Below, in pieces: positions 55,081 through 64,000 of a stretch of 64,000 nt of DNA. The DNA lies in assembly GCF_014843845.1 (NCBI RefSeq), contig NZ_JHQS01000062.1, positions 1 to 64,000 of the forward strand. The letters run 5' to 3'. The DNA comes from Mesorhizobium amorphae (GTDB taxonomy: Bacteria > Pseudomonadota > Alphaproteobacteria > Rhizobiales > Rhizobiaceae). The notes below the pieces were generated by a model. That model was given only the letters and a program-made list of their open reading frames with translations. It did no database searches and was not told where the DNA came from. The position numbers were made by a program, and so were the translations under genes. Every line of letters starts with the position of its first letter. The first letter of the stretch is position 1.

Positions 55081-57333
55081 CTACCCGAACTTGCCCGTCC
55101 GCGGGAACCCCTTCGGCACCATGCGTCCGGCCGACGCCCGTGCGCCGATCCACTCCACCAGTTCCTCGCGCGACTTGATGAAGGTGCGGTCGGCCGAATC
55201 CTGCCAGGACAGGCCGCTTTCGAGTGTGAACGTCTTGAGATCGAGTACGCCGCCGTCCTTGTATTTCTGCAGGCGAACGCCTTTGCCGCGGCCCATCTCC
55301 GGGATCTCGGCCAGCGGGAAGATCAGCATCTTGCGGTTCTCGCCGACGATGGCGAGATGGTCGCCGGTGACCGGCAGGCACCGCTTGGCTTCGTCCGGTG
55401 CCTTGACGTTCATCACCTGCTTGCCCTTGCGGGTGTTGGCGACGACCTCCTCCTCCGGCACGACAAAGCCGTTGGCGTCGTAGGACACCAGAAGCAGCTT
55501 GCGCTTGGGATCGTGGATGAAGGCGGTGACGATGTCCTGGTCGTTGTCCATGTCGACGATGATGCGGATCGGCTCGCCATGGCCGCGCCCGCCCGGCAGC
55601 CGGTCGGCGCCGATCGTGTAGAACTTGCCGCCGGTGGTGAAGACCAGGATCTTGTCGGTCGTCTGGGCATGGAAGGCGAGCTTGAGGCTGTCGCCCTCCT
55701 TGAAGGTGAGCGTCGAGTGGTCGCTCAGATGACCCTTCATCGCCCGCAGCCAGCCCTTTTCCGAGACAACCACGGTGACCGGCTCGCGCTCGATCATGGC
55801 GTGCGCGATGTCGGTCAGGTCATGCTCGGGCGCGTCGGCGAACTGGGTCCGGCGCTTGCCGAGCTCGGTCTGCGGGCCGAACTTGTCGCGGATGCTGGTG
55901 ACTTCCCACTTGATCGTCGCCCACTGCTTGGCGTTCGACGCCAGCAGCGCCTCAATCTGTTTCTTCTCGGCGGTGAGGCCGTCGAACTCCTTGCGGATCT
56001 CGATCTCTTCGAGCTTGCGCAAGGCGCGCAGGCGCATGTTGAGGATGGCTTCGGCCTGGGAGTCGGTGAGCGACCAGCGGGCCATCATCACCTGCTTGGG
56101 CTCGTCCTCCTCGCGGATGATCCTGATCACCTCGTCGATGTTGAGGTAAGCGATCAAATAGCCGGCGAGGATTTCCAGCCGCCTTTCGATCTCGCCAAGC
56201 CGATGCTTCGAGCGGCGGATGAGCACGTCGCGGCGATGCTCCAGCCACTCCTTGAGCACGCCCTTCAGCGACAGCACGTTCGGCACCTTGCCGCGCGACA
56301 GCACGTTCATGTTGAGCGGGAAGCGGCTTTCAAGCTCGGTCAGCTTGAACAGCGATTCCATCAGGATGCCCGGATCGACCGAACGGCTCTTCGGCACCAG
56401 CACGACGCGGATGTCCTCGGCGCTCTCGTCGCGGATGTCTTCCAGAAGCGGCAATTTGCGCGCCATCAGAAGCTCGGCGATCTTTTCGATCAGACGGGCC
56501 TTCTGGACGCCATAGGGAATCTCGGTGACGACGATGCTCCAGGTGCCCCTGCCCTGGTCCTCCTGGCTCCATTTCGCCCGGACGCGAAAACCGCCGCGGC
56601 CGGTCTCGTAGGCTTCGAGAATCGAGGCGCGGCTGTCGACGATGATGCCGCCGGTCGGGAAATCCGGCCCTTGGACGAATTCCATCAACGCCGTCACCGG
56701 CGCGTCCGGATTCTCGATCAGGTGCAGTGCCGCATCGCAAAGCTCGGCGGCGTTGTGCGGCGGGATCGAGGTCGCCATGCCGACGGCAATGCCGGACGAA
56801 CCGTTGGCCAGCAGGTTCGGGAAGGCGCCGGGCAGCACGACCGGCTCCTCGTCCTCCTCATTGTAGGTTGGCCGGTAGTCGACCGCGTCCTCGGTGATGC
56901 CGGCGAGCAGCTCGGTCGCCACATCGGTCATGCGCGCTTCGGTGTAACGCATGGCGGCGGCGTTATCGCCGTCGATATTGCCGAAATTGCCCTGCCCGTC
57001 GACCAGCGGGTAGCGCATCGAGAAATCCTGCGCCAGGCGCACCAGCGCGTCGTAGATCGACTGGTCGCCATGCGGGTGGAACTTGCCCATCACCTCGCCG
57101 ACGATACGGGCGCATTTGGCGAAACCCTGGTCTGGATTGAGCCTGAGCAGTCGCATGGCATGCATGATGCGGCGGTGCACCGGTTTCAGCCCATCGCGCA
57201 CGTCCGGCAGCGCCCGGTGCATGATGGTCGACAGCGCATAGGCGAGGTAGCGCTCTTCCAGCGCCTTCTTCAGATCGACCGGTTCGACGTGGTCACCGCC
57301 GCCATCTTGAGGCGGCAAAAGCCTTTTTCCCAT
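55081..57333 (-). CDS. parC: DNA topoisomerase IV subunit A
   Basis: ParC (750 residues) decatenates chromosomes with ParE. The breakage-reunion domain has YALSTIMHRALPDVRDGLKP, the catalytic Tyr in MRYTEARMTDVATELL and the GEVMGKFHPHGDQSIYDAL segment. The C-terminal part is a beta-pinwheel. The quinolone-contact position equivalent to E. coli ParC Ser80 is Gln here, with Asp four residues later. Confidence 0.96.
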   Translation of the reverse strand: MGKRLLPPQDGGGDHVEPVDLKKALEERYLAYALSTIMHRALPDVRDGLKPVHRRIMHAMRLLRLNPDQGFAKCARIVGEVMGKFHPHGDQSIYDALVRLAQDFSMRYPLVDGQGNFGNIDGDNAAAMRYTEARMTDVATELLAGITEDAVDYRPTYNEEDEEPVVLPGAFPNLLANGSSGIAVGMATSIPPHNAAELCDAALHLIENPDAPVTALMEFVQGPDFPTGGIIVDSRASILEAYETGRGGFRVRAKWSQEDQGRGTWSIVVTEIPYGVQKARLIEKIAELLMARKLPLLEDIRDESAEDIRVVLVPKSRSVDPGILMESLFKLTELESRFPLNMNVLSRGKVPNVLSLKGVLKEWLEHRRDVLIRRSKHRLGEIERRLEILAGYLIAYLNIDEVIRIIREEDEPKQVMMARWSLTDSQAEAILNMRLRALRKLEEIEIRKEFDGLTAEKKQIEALLASNAKQWATIKWEVTSIRDKFGPQTELGKRRTQFADAPEHDLTDIAHAMIEREPVTVVVSEKGWLRAMKGHLSDHSTLTFKEGDSLKLAFHAQTTDKILVFTTGGKFYTIGADRLPGGRGHGEPIRIIVDMDNDQDIVTAFIHDPKRKLLLVSYDANGFVVPEEEVVANTRKGKQVMNVKAPDEAKRCLPVTGDHLAIVGENRKMLIFPLAEIPEMGRGKGVRLQKYKDGGVLDLKTFTLESGLSWQDSADRTFIKSREELVEWIGARASAGRMVPKGFPRTGKFG

Positions 57334-57768
57334 GGCGCTGCACTAGCCGAGCGGGTGATTCGCGGCAAGACGCGGGTGTGGGAATCCGCACTTCGTAAGG
57401 CCTTGGGGCGGTAATTAAGGGCGAAGCCCGGGCGGCGGCGGCACCTCAAATCCACCATAGGGGTGTGATGGACTTCACGGAATTGCCGGCGCGGCCACGT
57501 CTATGTGCAACAGCATCGGAAGCGGTGCCGGCGCCGGCCAACATCAATCTGTTACAAGCCCTGTCTAAGGCATGACGCGATGACGCATGGAAATCCGATC
57601 TTCATGACAAATTCACCGCACCACGCAAAGACCGAGGATCGGGTTTGCCTTTCGTCGTGATTTTCGACCATTCTGTCCGACAACGCCTTTATCCCGTCCA
57701 GTTCGTCTCAGAATGGTGATGGCGTAACCGATGAAGACAATTTTTCAGGAAATCTCAGGGGACTTGCA
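57334..57768. other. 435-bp gap between parC and an exported protein gene
   Basis: No gene is supported on either strand. The region holds the divergent upstream sequences of parC and the gene at 57769 (AGGGGA site before its ATG). I see no palindrome or repeat of note. Confidence 0.3.
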
Positions 57769-58956
57769 ATGACAATCCAACACTCATTCCGCAAACTCGC
57801 TTTTTCGACCTTTTTGCTGACGCTGCCGCTGAATGCCGCTTTCGCGCAGGACACTGCCGTCGCTGACCGGCTCAAGGCGACGCTTGCCGCTCAGGGCGTC
57901 GACATTTCCTGGACCGGAGTGACCGGCGACGCCACCAGCATGGTCCTGCAGGGCGTGTCGGTGAAACCGGCGGCCGAGAAGGAGGCGCTGCCGATCGGCG
58001 ACGTCAAGCTCGAGGGCGTGACCGAGGCCAATGGCGGTTATGACGTCGCAACCGTGTCGACCGCGGCGTTCCAACGCACCCAGGACGGCATCACGCTCGA
58101 TCTCAGCCCCTTCGTCATCCATGACATGACTATTCCAGCTGACGGCGCCACCGGACCGACGGGATCGATGCTGATGTACACATCGGCCGAACTCGCCAAC
58201 ATGACGGTCAAGGTCGCCGACAAGACCGCCTTCTCGATGGACGGCCTCGCCATCGAAATCACACCGCCCGCCGACGGCAAGGCGATGGAATTCACCGGCA
58301 CGACGGAAAAGTTCAATGCCGACCTAACCCTCGTCGAGGACCCGAAGTCGAAGGAGGTCATCGACGCGCTCGGCTACCAGAACATCACCGGCAATATCGA
58401 CGTGGCCGGCACCTGGCAGCCTTCGGACGGCAAGATGGAACTGTCGAAATACGACATCGCGGTCGACAATGCCGGCAAGTTCGGCATGACCTTCGACCTC
58501 GGCGGCTACACACTCGATTTCGTCAAGTCGGTGCAGGAGATGCAGAAGAAGATGGCGGCGCAGCCCGAAGGCGCCGACAATTCGGCGCAAGGCATGGCCA
58601 TGCTCGGCCTGATGCAGCAGCTCTCCTTCAACGGCGCCTCGATCCGCTTCGACGACGATTCGCTGACCGGCAAGGTGCTGGAGTATGTCGGCAAGCAGCA
58701 GGGCATGTCGGCCAAGGACATCGCCAACCAGGCCAAGGCGATCGTGCCGTTCGGCATGGCGCAGCTCAACAATCCGGAACTGACGGCCGAAGTGACGGCC
58801 GCGGTAAGCAAGTATCTGGACGACCCGAAGAGCCTCGAGATTTCGGCCGAGCCGCCGGCCTCGGTGCCGTTCGCGCTGATCATGGCGGGCGCCATGTCCA
58901 ACCCGCTCGACCTGCCGAAGACACTGGGCGTCAAGGTCAAGGCGAACGAAGACTGA
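57769..58956 (+). CDS. hypothetical periplasmic protein
   Basis: The 395-residue protein has a signal peptide (RKLAFSTFLLTLPLNAAFA-QD). A mature part follows, rich in repeated beta-strand elements without cysteines (for example KATLAAQGVDISWTGVTGDA and LAIEITPPADGKAMEFTGTT). It may be periplasmic or outer-membrane associated. No family is recognised with confidence. A terminator with a GCGA tetraloop follows. Confidence 0.75.
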   Translation: MTIQHSFRKLAFSTFLLTLPLNAAFAQDTAVADRLKATLAAQGVDISWTGVTGDATSMVLQGVSVKPAAEKEALPIGDVKLEGVTEANGGYDVATVSTAAFQRTQDGITLDLSPFVIHDMTIPADGATGPTGSMLMYTSAELANMTVKVADKTAFSMDGLAIEITPPADGKAMEFTGTTEKFNADLTLVEDPKSKEVIDALGYQNITGNIDVAGTWQPSDGKMELSKYDIAVDNAGKFGMTFDLGGYTLDFVKSVQEMQKKMAAQPEGADNSAQGMAMLGLMQQLSFNGASIRFDDDSLTGKVLEYVGKQQGMSAKDIANQAKAIVPFGMAQLNNPELTAEVTAAVSKYLDDPKSLEISAEPPASVPFALIMAGAMSNPLDLPKTLGVKVKANED

Positions 58957-58977
58957 TCGAGACCGTCTCACGAGATG

Positions 58978-59007
58978 AAAAAGCCCGGCAGCGATGCCGG
59001 GCTTTTT
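58978..59007. terminator. bidirectional terminator, GNRA loop
   Basis: AAAAAGCCCGGCA and TGCCGGGCTTTTT form a perfect 13-bp stem around GCGA. It serves the exported protein gene (+) and could also end aspS (-), whose stop is 64 bases away. Confidence 0.85.
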
Positions 59008-59070
59008 GTTGGATTGTCGAATCGAAAGAATCGGTTCCGGCCGTTTTTTAAAGTGCCGGCAGAAACGGAA

Positions 59071-60861
59071 TCAGGCGTCCTTCTTGGTGGCCGCAACGCG
59101 CAGCGCCAGTTCGCGGAGCTGCTGCGGGCTGGCTTCCGAGGGCGCGTTCATCAGGAGATCGTAGGCCTGCTGGTTCATCGGGAACATGGTGACTTCGCGC
59201 AGGTTCTTGGCCCCGACCAGAAGCATGACGACGCGATCGATGCCGGCCGCCATGCCGCCATGCGGCGGCGCGCCGTACTGGAAGGCACGGTAGAGGCCGC
59301 CGAAGCGCTCTTCGACCGTCGCACGGTCGAGCCCGACCGTCTCGAAGGCCTTGACCATGGTTTCCGGCAGATGGTTGCGGATGCCGCCGGAGGCAATCTC
59401 GAAGCCGTTGCAGACCATGTCGTACTGGAACGCCTTGATGCCGAGCAGATCCCCGCCGTTGAGCGCATCGATGCCGCCTTGCGGCATCGAAAACGGATTG
59501 TGGGCGAAGTCGATCTTCTTCTCCTCCTCGTTCCATTCGAAGAACGGGAAGTCGACGATCCAGCACAGTTCGAAGCGCTCGCGGTCGACGAGGTTCAATT
59601 CCTCGCCGGCGCGCGTACGCGCGGCACCGGCGAAGGAGACGAATTTCTTCGGGTCGCCGGCGACGAAGAAGGCCGCGTCACCGTCGGCAAGGCCGAGCTG
59701 CAGGCGGATCGCCTCGGTGCGTTCCTCGCCGATGTTCTTGGCCAGCGGTCCGGCACCTTCGAGTTTCTCGCCCTCCTTGCGCCAGAAGATGTAGCCCAGC
59801 CCCGGCTGGCCCTCGCCTTGCGCCCAGGAATTCATGCGGTCGCAGAAGGCGCGCGAACCGCCGGTCTTGGCTGGAATGGCCCAGATCTCGGCCTTCGGAT
59901 CGTTGGCGAGGATGTTGGCGAACACCTTGAAGCCGGACTCGCGAAAATGGTCGGAGACCGCCTGCATCTCGATCGGGTTGCGCAGGTCCGGCTTATCGGT
60001 GCCGTATTTGCGCATGGAGACATCATAGGGAATGCGCTGGAATTTCTGCGTCACCGGCTTGCCGTTGGCGAAGGTCTCGAAGACCGCGCGCAGGACGGGC
60101 TCCATGGTCGACAACACGTCGTCCTGCTCGACGAAGCTCATCTCCAGGTCGAGCTGGTAGAATTCGCCCGGCAGCCGGTCGGCGCGCGGATCTTCGTCGC
60201 GAAAGCACGGCGCGATCTGGAAGTAGCGGTCGAAGCCCGACACCATGATCAGCTGCTTGTACTGCTGCGGCGCCTGCGGCAGCGCGTAGAAAGTGCCGGG
60301 ATGGATGCGCGACGGCACCAGGAAGTCGCGCGCGCCCTCGGGCGACGAAGCGGTCAGGATCGGCGTCGAGAATTCGGTGAAGCCGACCTCGCCCATGCGC
60401 TTACGCATCTCGGCGATGATCTTTGTCCGCGCCACGATGTTCTTGTGCAGCGTCTCGCGACGCAGGTCGAGGAAACGGTATTTGAGGCGGATGTCCTCGG
60501 GATAGTCGGGCTCGCCGAACACCGGCAACGGCAGTTCCTTGGCCGCCGACAGCACTTCGATCTCGCGCGCGAAAATCTCGATCTCGCCGGTCGGCAGATT
60601 GGCGTTGGTTGTCTCGGGCAGGCGCGCCTTGACCTCGCCGTCGACGCGGATCACCCACTCGCCGCGCACGGTCTCGGCGATCTTGAAAGCCGGCGAATCC
60701 GGATCGGCGACGATCTGGGTCAGGCCGTAATGGTCGCGCAGGTCGATGAACAGCAGGCCGCCATGGTCGCGCACACGGTGCACCCAGCCGGACAGGCGAA
60801 CGGGCGTGCCGACGTCGCTCTTTCTCAACTGGGCACAGGTGTGGCTGCGGTAACGATGCAT
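59071..60861 (-). CDS. aspS: aspartyl-tRNA synthetase
   Basis: AspS (596 residues) charges tRNA-Asp. The N-terminal anticodon-binding OB fold begins HRYRSHTCAQLRKSDVGTPV, followed by the catalytic class II domain with motif 2 FRDEDPRADRLPGEFYQLDL, a GAD insertion domain and motif 3 HGGMAAGIDRVVMLLVGA. It is the long bacterial form. The ATG at 60861 matches the family start. Confidence 0.97.
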   Translation of the reverse strand: MHRYRSHTCAQLRKSDVGTPVRLSGWVHRVRDHGGLLFIDLRDHYGLTQIVADPDSPAFKIAETVRGEWVIRVDGEVKARLPETTNANLPTGEIEIFAREIEVLSAAKELPLPVFGEPDYPEDIRLKYRFLDLRRETLHKNIVARTKIIAEMRKRMGEVGFTEFSTPILTASSPEGARDFLVPSRIHPGTFYALPQAPQQYKQLIMVSGFDRYFQIAPCFRDEDPRADRLPGEFYQLDLEMSFVEQDDVLSTMEPVLRAVFETFANGKPVTQKFQRIPYDVSMRKYGTDKPDLRNPIEMQAVSDHFRESGFKVFANILANDPKAEIWAIPAKTGGSRAFCDRMNSWAQGEGQPGLGYIFWRKEGEKLEGAGPLAKNIGEERTEAIRLQLGLADGDAAFFVAGDPKKFVSFAGAARTRAGEELNLVDRERFELCWIVDFPFFEWNEEEKKIDFAHNPFSMPQGGIDALNGGDLLGIKAFQYDMVCNGFEIASGGIRNHLPETMVKAFETVGLDRATVEERFGGLYRAFQYGAPPHGGMAAGIDRVVMLLVGAKNLREVTMFPMNQQAYDLLMNAPSEASPQQLRELALRVAATKKDA

Positions 60862-60987
60862 TGTCATGGGTGAAGTCCGGATGCTGGGTTGCGGGCCGTG
60901 CGCCCTGCTCGAAATTTGCGCGAAAAGCGCATGAGAGGCCGGCTTTGTCAAGGCAAGCGGGCGGTTCCGGTGCGGCGCGCCAACTGT

Positions 60988-61746
60988 TCAGGCGAAGTGG
61001 ATTTCAGCGCCCTGGTGTTCGAAATCCGCGAGGATAGCGGCCGGCGCCGTCTTTTCGACCACCAGATGGCGGATCGCTTCGGGTCCGGCGACGCGGTAGG
61101 GCGCCGCCGTGGCCAGCTTGTCGTTGGTGACGGCGATGACGATGCCGGCGCTGTTCCTGGCCATGGCCCGCTTCACTTCGGCCTCCGCCGAATCGAAGGC
61201 CGTCACGCCGCGCGAGGCATCGAGACCGCAGGAGCCCAGGAAAAACAGGTCGGCGCCGAGCTGCGCGACGGCAGCCAGCGTATCGGCGCCGACGCAGGTT
61301 CCGAGGTCGCGGTCGAACCTGCCGCCAAGCACGATCAGTTCGACCAAGGCGTGATCGGAGAGAGCCGAAGCGACGCCAAGCGAATTGGTGGCTATCGTCA
61401 GCGCGAGATCGCGCGGAATGGCGCTGGCGATCGCGGCATTGGTGGTGCCGCCGTCGATGAACAGGCTCTGCCCGCTTGAGAGCAGAGCCACCGCCGCGCG
61501 CGCCAGCCGCATCTTCTCCTCGACCGCATGGCTACCGCGCAGGCTGACCGGCGCGGCGGCGAAAGGTGCGGCCGCGACCGCGCCGCCATAGACGCGGCGG
61601 CATTGCCCGGCCTTGGCCATTTCCCTCAGGTCGCGTCGGACCGTATCTTCCGAAACGCCGAAGCGGCTCGCCAGTTCGCCAGCCAGCACCCTCCCCTCCG
61701 CCGCAAGCCGGTCGCGGATGAGTTGGTGCCGTTCATCGGTGAGCAT
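60988..61746 (-). CDS. DeoR-family transcriptional regulator
   Basis: The 252-residue regulator has a DeoR helix-turn-helix (LTDERHQLIRDRLAAEGRVL, LASRFGVSEDTVRRDLREMA, then RVYGGAV). A C-terminal phosphosugar-binding domain follows (SLFIDGGTTNAAIASAIPRD and KLATAAPYRVAGPEAI). It is divergent from an MFS gene and likely controls it; the 120-bp space has repeated TTGCATGTT. Confidence 0.92.
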   Translation of the reverse strand: MLTDERHQLIRDRLAAEGRVLAGELASRFGVSEDTVRRDLREMAKAGQCRRVYGGAVAAAPFAAAPVSLRGSHAVEEKMRLARAAVALLSSGQSLFIDGGTTNAAIASAIPRDLALTIATNSLGVASALSDHALVELIVLGGRFDRDLGTCVGADTLAAVAQLGADLFFLGSCGLDASRGVTAFDSAEAEVKRAMARNSAGIVIAVTNDKLATAAPYRVAGPEAIRHLVVEKTAPAAILADFEHQGAEIHFA

Positions 61747-61772
61747 CGCATGATCCTGTTTCTTCCTGCACG

Positions 61773-61803
61773 TTCTTGCATGTTTTGCATGTTTGTGCAA
61801 GAA
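61773..61803. promoter_or_regulatory. candidate DeoR operator
   Basis: TTCTTGCA (61773-61780) is repeated inverted as TGCAAGAA (61796-61803), and TTGCATGTT occurs twice in tandem between (61776 and 61785). Direct repeats of about 9-10 bp are typical of DeoR operators. Confidence 0.5.
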
Positions 61804-61866
61804 GCGGGGTGTACCGAGCCGCTTGACAAACCAACCGCCGGTTTCTCTTTCGTTGAAAGCACCGCG

Positions 61867-63099
61867 ATGACTTTTGGCCTCAGCCTTGCCCCTCAACACC
61901 GGGTCTATGCCGGGTTTGCGATCTATTCGTTCGCCATGGGCAACATCTTTCCGCGGCTGCCAGACATCAAGCACGCCATGGGCATTGAGGACGGCACGCT
62001 CGGGCTCAGCCTGATCGGAACACCGATCGGTACCTTGACCGCGCTGACGCTGGCGACCCCTATTCTGGAGCGGTTTGGCTTCCGTCGCGCGCTGCTCGGG
62101 CTGGTGCCATTGGTCGCCGCCGCCTATGCCATCGCGGTGCATGCGCCGGGGCCTGTAGCGCTGTTCCTGATGCTTTTTCCGGTCGGCCTGATGATCGGCA
62201 GCATTGAGATCATGCTCAATGTCGAGGCCGACAGAACGGAATTCCTGCTGAAACGCCGGATCATGAACCGGGCGCATTCGTTCTGGAGCATGGGCTTCTT
62301 CGGCGCCGGCCTGTTCGGCGCGACGCTCGGCCATCTCGGCATGTCGCCTCAACTGCACCTGGCTATCGTCGTGCCGATCGTGGCGATATCGATGGCGCTG
62401 TTTCTCGGCGGCTACGAACCGGCGCCGAGCCGCTTCGCCGGCAATGGCGACAAAGCGCCCAGGCTGGCAAGGCCGACATTGCCGATCCTCGTCCTCGTCG
62501 CGGTGACGCTGTCGGCGATGCTGCTGGAAGGCGCCAGCATCGACTGGTCGGCGATCTACATGCGCACCGTGTTCGATTCCGGTCCCTTCGTCGCCGGCTT
62601 CACGGTGGCGTTGTTCGCCTTCTCGCAAGCGACCACGCGCTTCTTCGCCGACAGCTTCGTCGACCGCCACTCGCCAAGCGGCGTGGCGCGCGTGCTGCTG
62701 GCGAGCATGGCGGCGGGCGTGCTGCTGGTCTTCCTGTCGCCTGCCCCGTTCCTGTCCATGCTGGGCTTTGCCCTTCTGGGCATCGGCAGCAGCGCCCTCT
62801 TCCCACTGGCGATCTCTGCGGCCGCCCAGCGGACGGATCGCCCGGCGGCCATCAATGTCGCGGCGCTGTCGCAGATTTCCTTCGTCGCCTTCCTGCTCGG
62901 CCCGCCGCTGCTCGGCTTCGTCTCGGACCATTGGGGGATTCGCTCGGCCTTTGCCATCGGCATCCCGTTCATCGCGCTCAGCCTGCTGACCGCCGGCTCG
63001 CTTGGGCGGCGGCCTTCCTCGAATGAGGCCGCAACGCCGCTGGGCGAAGCGTCCGAACCGAAGCAAGAGAAAATACTGGCGCGGGCCGGCGAGGCATAG
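61867..63099 (+). CDS. MFS transporter
   Basis: The 410-residue protein has 12 membrane helices (HRVYAGFAIYSFAMGNIFPR at the start; ESIEIML-type helix; IDWSAIYMRTVFDSGPFVAG). The layout resembles the YbjJ/fucose-permease-like group. The divergent DeoR gene suggests control by a sugar phosphate, but the substrate is unknown. The ribosome binding site is weak. Confidence 0.88.
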   Translation: MTFGLSLAPQHRVYAGFAIYSFAMGNIFPRLPDIKHAMGIEDGTLGLSLIGTPIGTLTALTLATPILERFGFRRALLGLVPLVAAAYAIAVHAPGPVALFLMLFPVGLMIGSIEIMLNVEADRTEFLLKRRIMNRAHSFWSMGFFGAGLFGATLGHLGMSPQLHLAIVVPIVAISMALFLGGYEPAPSRFAGNGDKAPRLARPTLPILVLVAVTLSAMLLEGASIDWSAIYMRTVFDSGPFVAGFTVALFAFSQATTRFFADSFVDRHSPSGVARVLLASMAAGVLLVFLSPAPFLSMLGFALLGIGSSALFPLAISAAAQRTDRPAAINVAALSQISFVAFLLGPPLLGFVSDHWGIRSAFAIGIPFIALSLLTAGSLGRRPSSNEAATPLGEASEPKQEKILARAGEA

Positions 63100-63130
63100 A
63101 CTGGTCTCCCGTCATCAAGTCCCCAGGCGG

Positions 63131-63925
63131 TCAGTGGGTGAAGCGCGCACTTTCACTAGGCGTGGCAGCACCGCACACGACAGCAGGATCTGGACGAAGC
63201 CCGCATGATTCCACCATTCGTCTGGAAGGCATGTTCGATGCCGATACGAGCTCATAGATGTGCGTTGCATGCAGATCGCGAAACACACTGAGGATCATGC
63301 GAGCGTTGATGTAGGCACCGAGTCCCCGGCCCCTATGCGATTCCGCGACCGCAACCAGTCCGCCCCATGCATATCGGTGATAGGCACTGTAGGGATTGTG
63401 AGGCAAATAGCCATGCGCGGTTGCCGCGACAGCTCCTGTCTCGTCGCCCACCACCACTGTCGTCGCCGGTCCCAAGGTTCCTGCCAGCAGTGATCCCGAA
63501 AATGGCACGACGCCCGACGCCGCCATGAGCGCCTGGGTACGGGTCGTATACTCACCATCCGGCTCGGCCGGCATGTCTCTATCGACAAATCCGTCGGGCA
63601 ATCCCCGACCGACAATCGCTTCCGATGCCACCAAGGCACTTGCCTGGTCGGCCACGAACACGTCCCAAGTGTCGAAGCGGTAGCCCCGCTTGGCCAATCG
63701 CGACTTGAGTTCGTCCACCTTGCCTGCAGGCATCATACGAAAACCGAAGATGCCGTCGCGATCAAGGATCTTGTCGATCAGCTCCCACCCGAACTGATCG
63801 GGATCATCACACCCCATCGTGCGCCCAATCTGGCACGCGCCAGGGGTCTTTCTGATGAAGTTGACACTCGCCTCAGCCTCAGCTTGCACGCGCTGCTGAA
63901 GCTTCGTGCCGAAATAGCCCGGCAT
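63131..63925 (-). CDS. GNAT-family acetyltransferase
   Basis: The 264-residue protein has a C-terminal GNAT domain: ATTVVVGDETGAVAATAHG, GGLVAVAESHRGRGLGAYIN (acetyl-CoA loop R/GRGxG) and YELVSASNMPSRRMVESCGL. The N-terminal ~130 residues are not recognised. ATG at 63925 is chosen; the next upstream ATGs (63949, 63958) add residues with atypical codons. It is convergent with the MFS gene. Confidence 0.8.
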   Translation of the reverse strand: MPGYFGTKLQQRVQAEAEASVNFIRKTPGACQIGRTMGCDDPDQFGWELIDKILDRDGIFGFRMMPAGKVDELKSRLAKRGYRFDTWDVFVADQASALVASEAIVGRGLPDGFVDRDMPAEPDGEYTTRTQALMAASGVVPFSGSLLAGTLGPATTVVVGDETGAVAATAHGYLPHNPYSAYHRYAWGGLVAVAESHRGRGLGAYINARMILSVFRDLHATHIYELVSASNMPSRRMVESCGLRPDPAVVCGAATPSESARFTH

Positions 63926-64000
63926 GGAAAGTCCCCACCCTTTTGTCATAAGCCCCATGGAGTGTAGCAAGCCGCGGAAAACAACCAAGCTGCTTTCTGT

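Noticed and set aside
54277..57414. Very long open frame (over 1000 codons) antisense to parC and the AI-2E gene
   Set aside because: It mirrors high-GC coding DNA on the other strand, has no domain, and its composition (Asp/His/Arg/Gly-rich) is the usual shadow pattern. parC and AI-2E are unmistakable on the minus strand.
58975..60873. Over 600-codon open frame antisense to aspS
   Set aside because: Shadow of aspS; no recognisable domain and no ribosome binding site.
60988..63066. Long leftward frame joining MFS antisense sequence to the DeoR gene
   Set aside because: Only the last 252 codons encode DeoR; the upstream part is antisense to the MFS gene and has shadow-type composition.

Overview
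The window looks like a chromosomal segment from a Mesorhizobium-like alphaproteobacterium (Hyphomicrobiales). The evidence is the high GC content, rhizobial protein families (DUF982, DUF1127, DUF3606-like, IalB, LdtR, OpgC), the gene order plsX-fabH-ihfA-merR and nrdR-ribD-ribE-ribH-nusB, and rhizobial-type palindromic intergenic repeats. The genus is inferred from sequence alone.

Bases 1-4445 are the right end of an integrated element. It has small orphan genes, an XRE regulator plus the remnant of a second one, an excisionase-like protein and a tyrosine integrase. It ends at a 45-base 3' half of tRNA-Pro(GGG) cut at the edge of the anticodon loop, as expected of an attachment site. Bases 4446-8000 are still accessory in character: short hypothetical genes, a DUF1127 protein, an XRE regulator and several look-alike leftward terminators. 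Bases 8000-10500 carry small exported proteins, one extremely histidine-rich, and a DUF883 membrane-anchored protein behind a probable general-stress (EcfG-type) promoter.

From about 10.6 kb the window is core chromosome. It begins with the merR-ihfA-fabH-plsX-DUF177-cbp3 leftward cluster with divergent bamE (10.7-15.8 kb) and the proton-pumping pyrophosphatase hppA (16-18.1 kb). Next come a YehZYXW/OsmF-type osmoprotectant ABC transporter interrupted by a perfect 52-bp inverted repeat (18.4-22.4 kb), the riboflavin/nusB/nrdR operon with a trailing MFS gene (22.6-27.1 kb), GlpM-like and IalB proteins, and glyA (27.2-29.6 kb). A CPA1-type antiporter follows, then an L,D-transpeptidase with its LdtR-type MarR regulator (29.7-34.3 kb).

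The second half is mostly housekeeping and solitary genes: an enoyl-CoA hydratase-family hydrolase, DUF2066, hemB, a RibD-C reductase, PPK2, an aldo/keto reductase, a GT90 glycosyltransferase, a GntR regulator with divergent MFS, DUF1232, DUF423, opgC, an esterase, an SthA-type flavoprotein, an RDD protein, bpt, EamA, AI-2E, parC, a periplasmic protein, aspS, a DeoR regulator with divergent MFS, and a GNAT protein.

The most unusual locus is 45,998-47,568. A LacI-family gene is divergent from two tandem genes for paralogous ~48-residue proteins sharing the N-terminal pattern MHPxxxLFEDIYRNxWG. A 14-bp palindrome (TTGAATCGATCCAA) occurs three times, once in front of each gene, and two copies bracket a near-consensus promoter. 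This looks like a compact, self-contained regulon for a small-protein family of unknown function.
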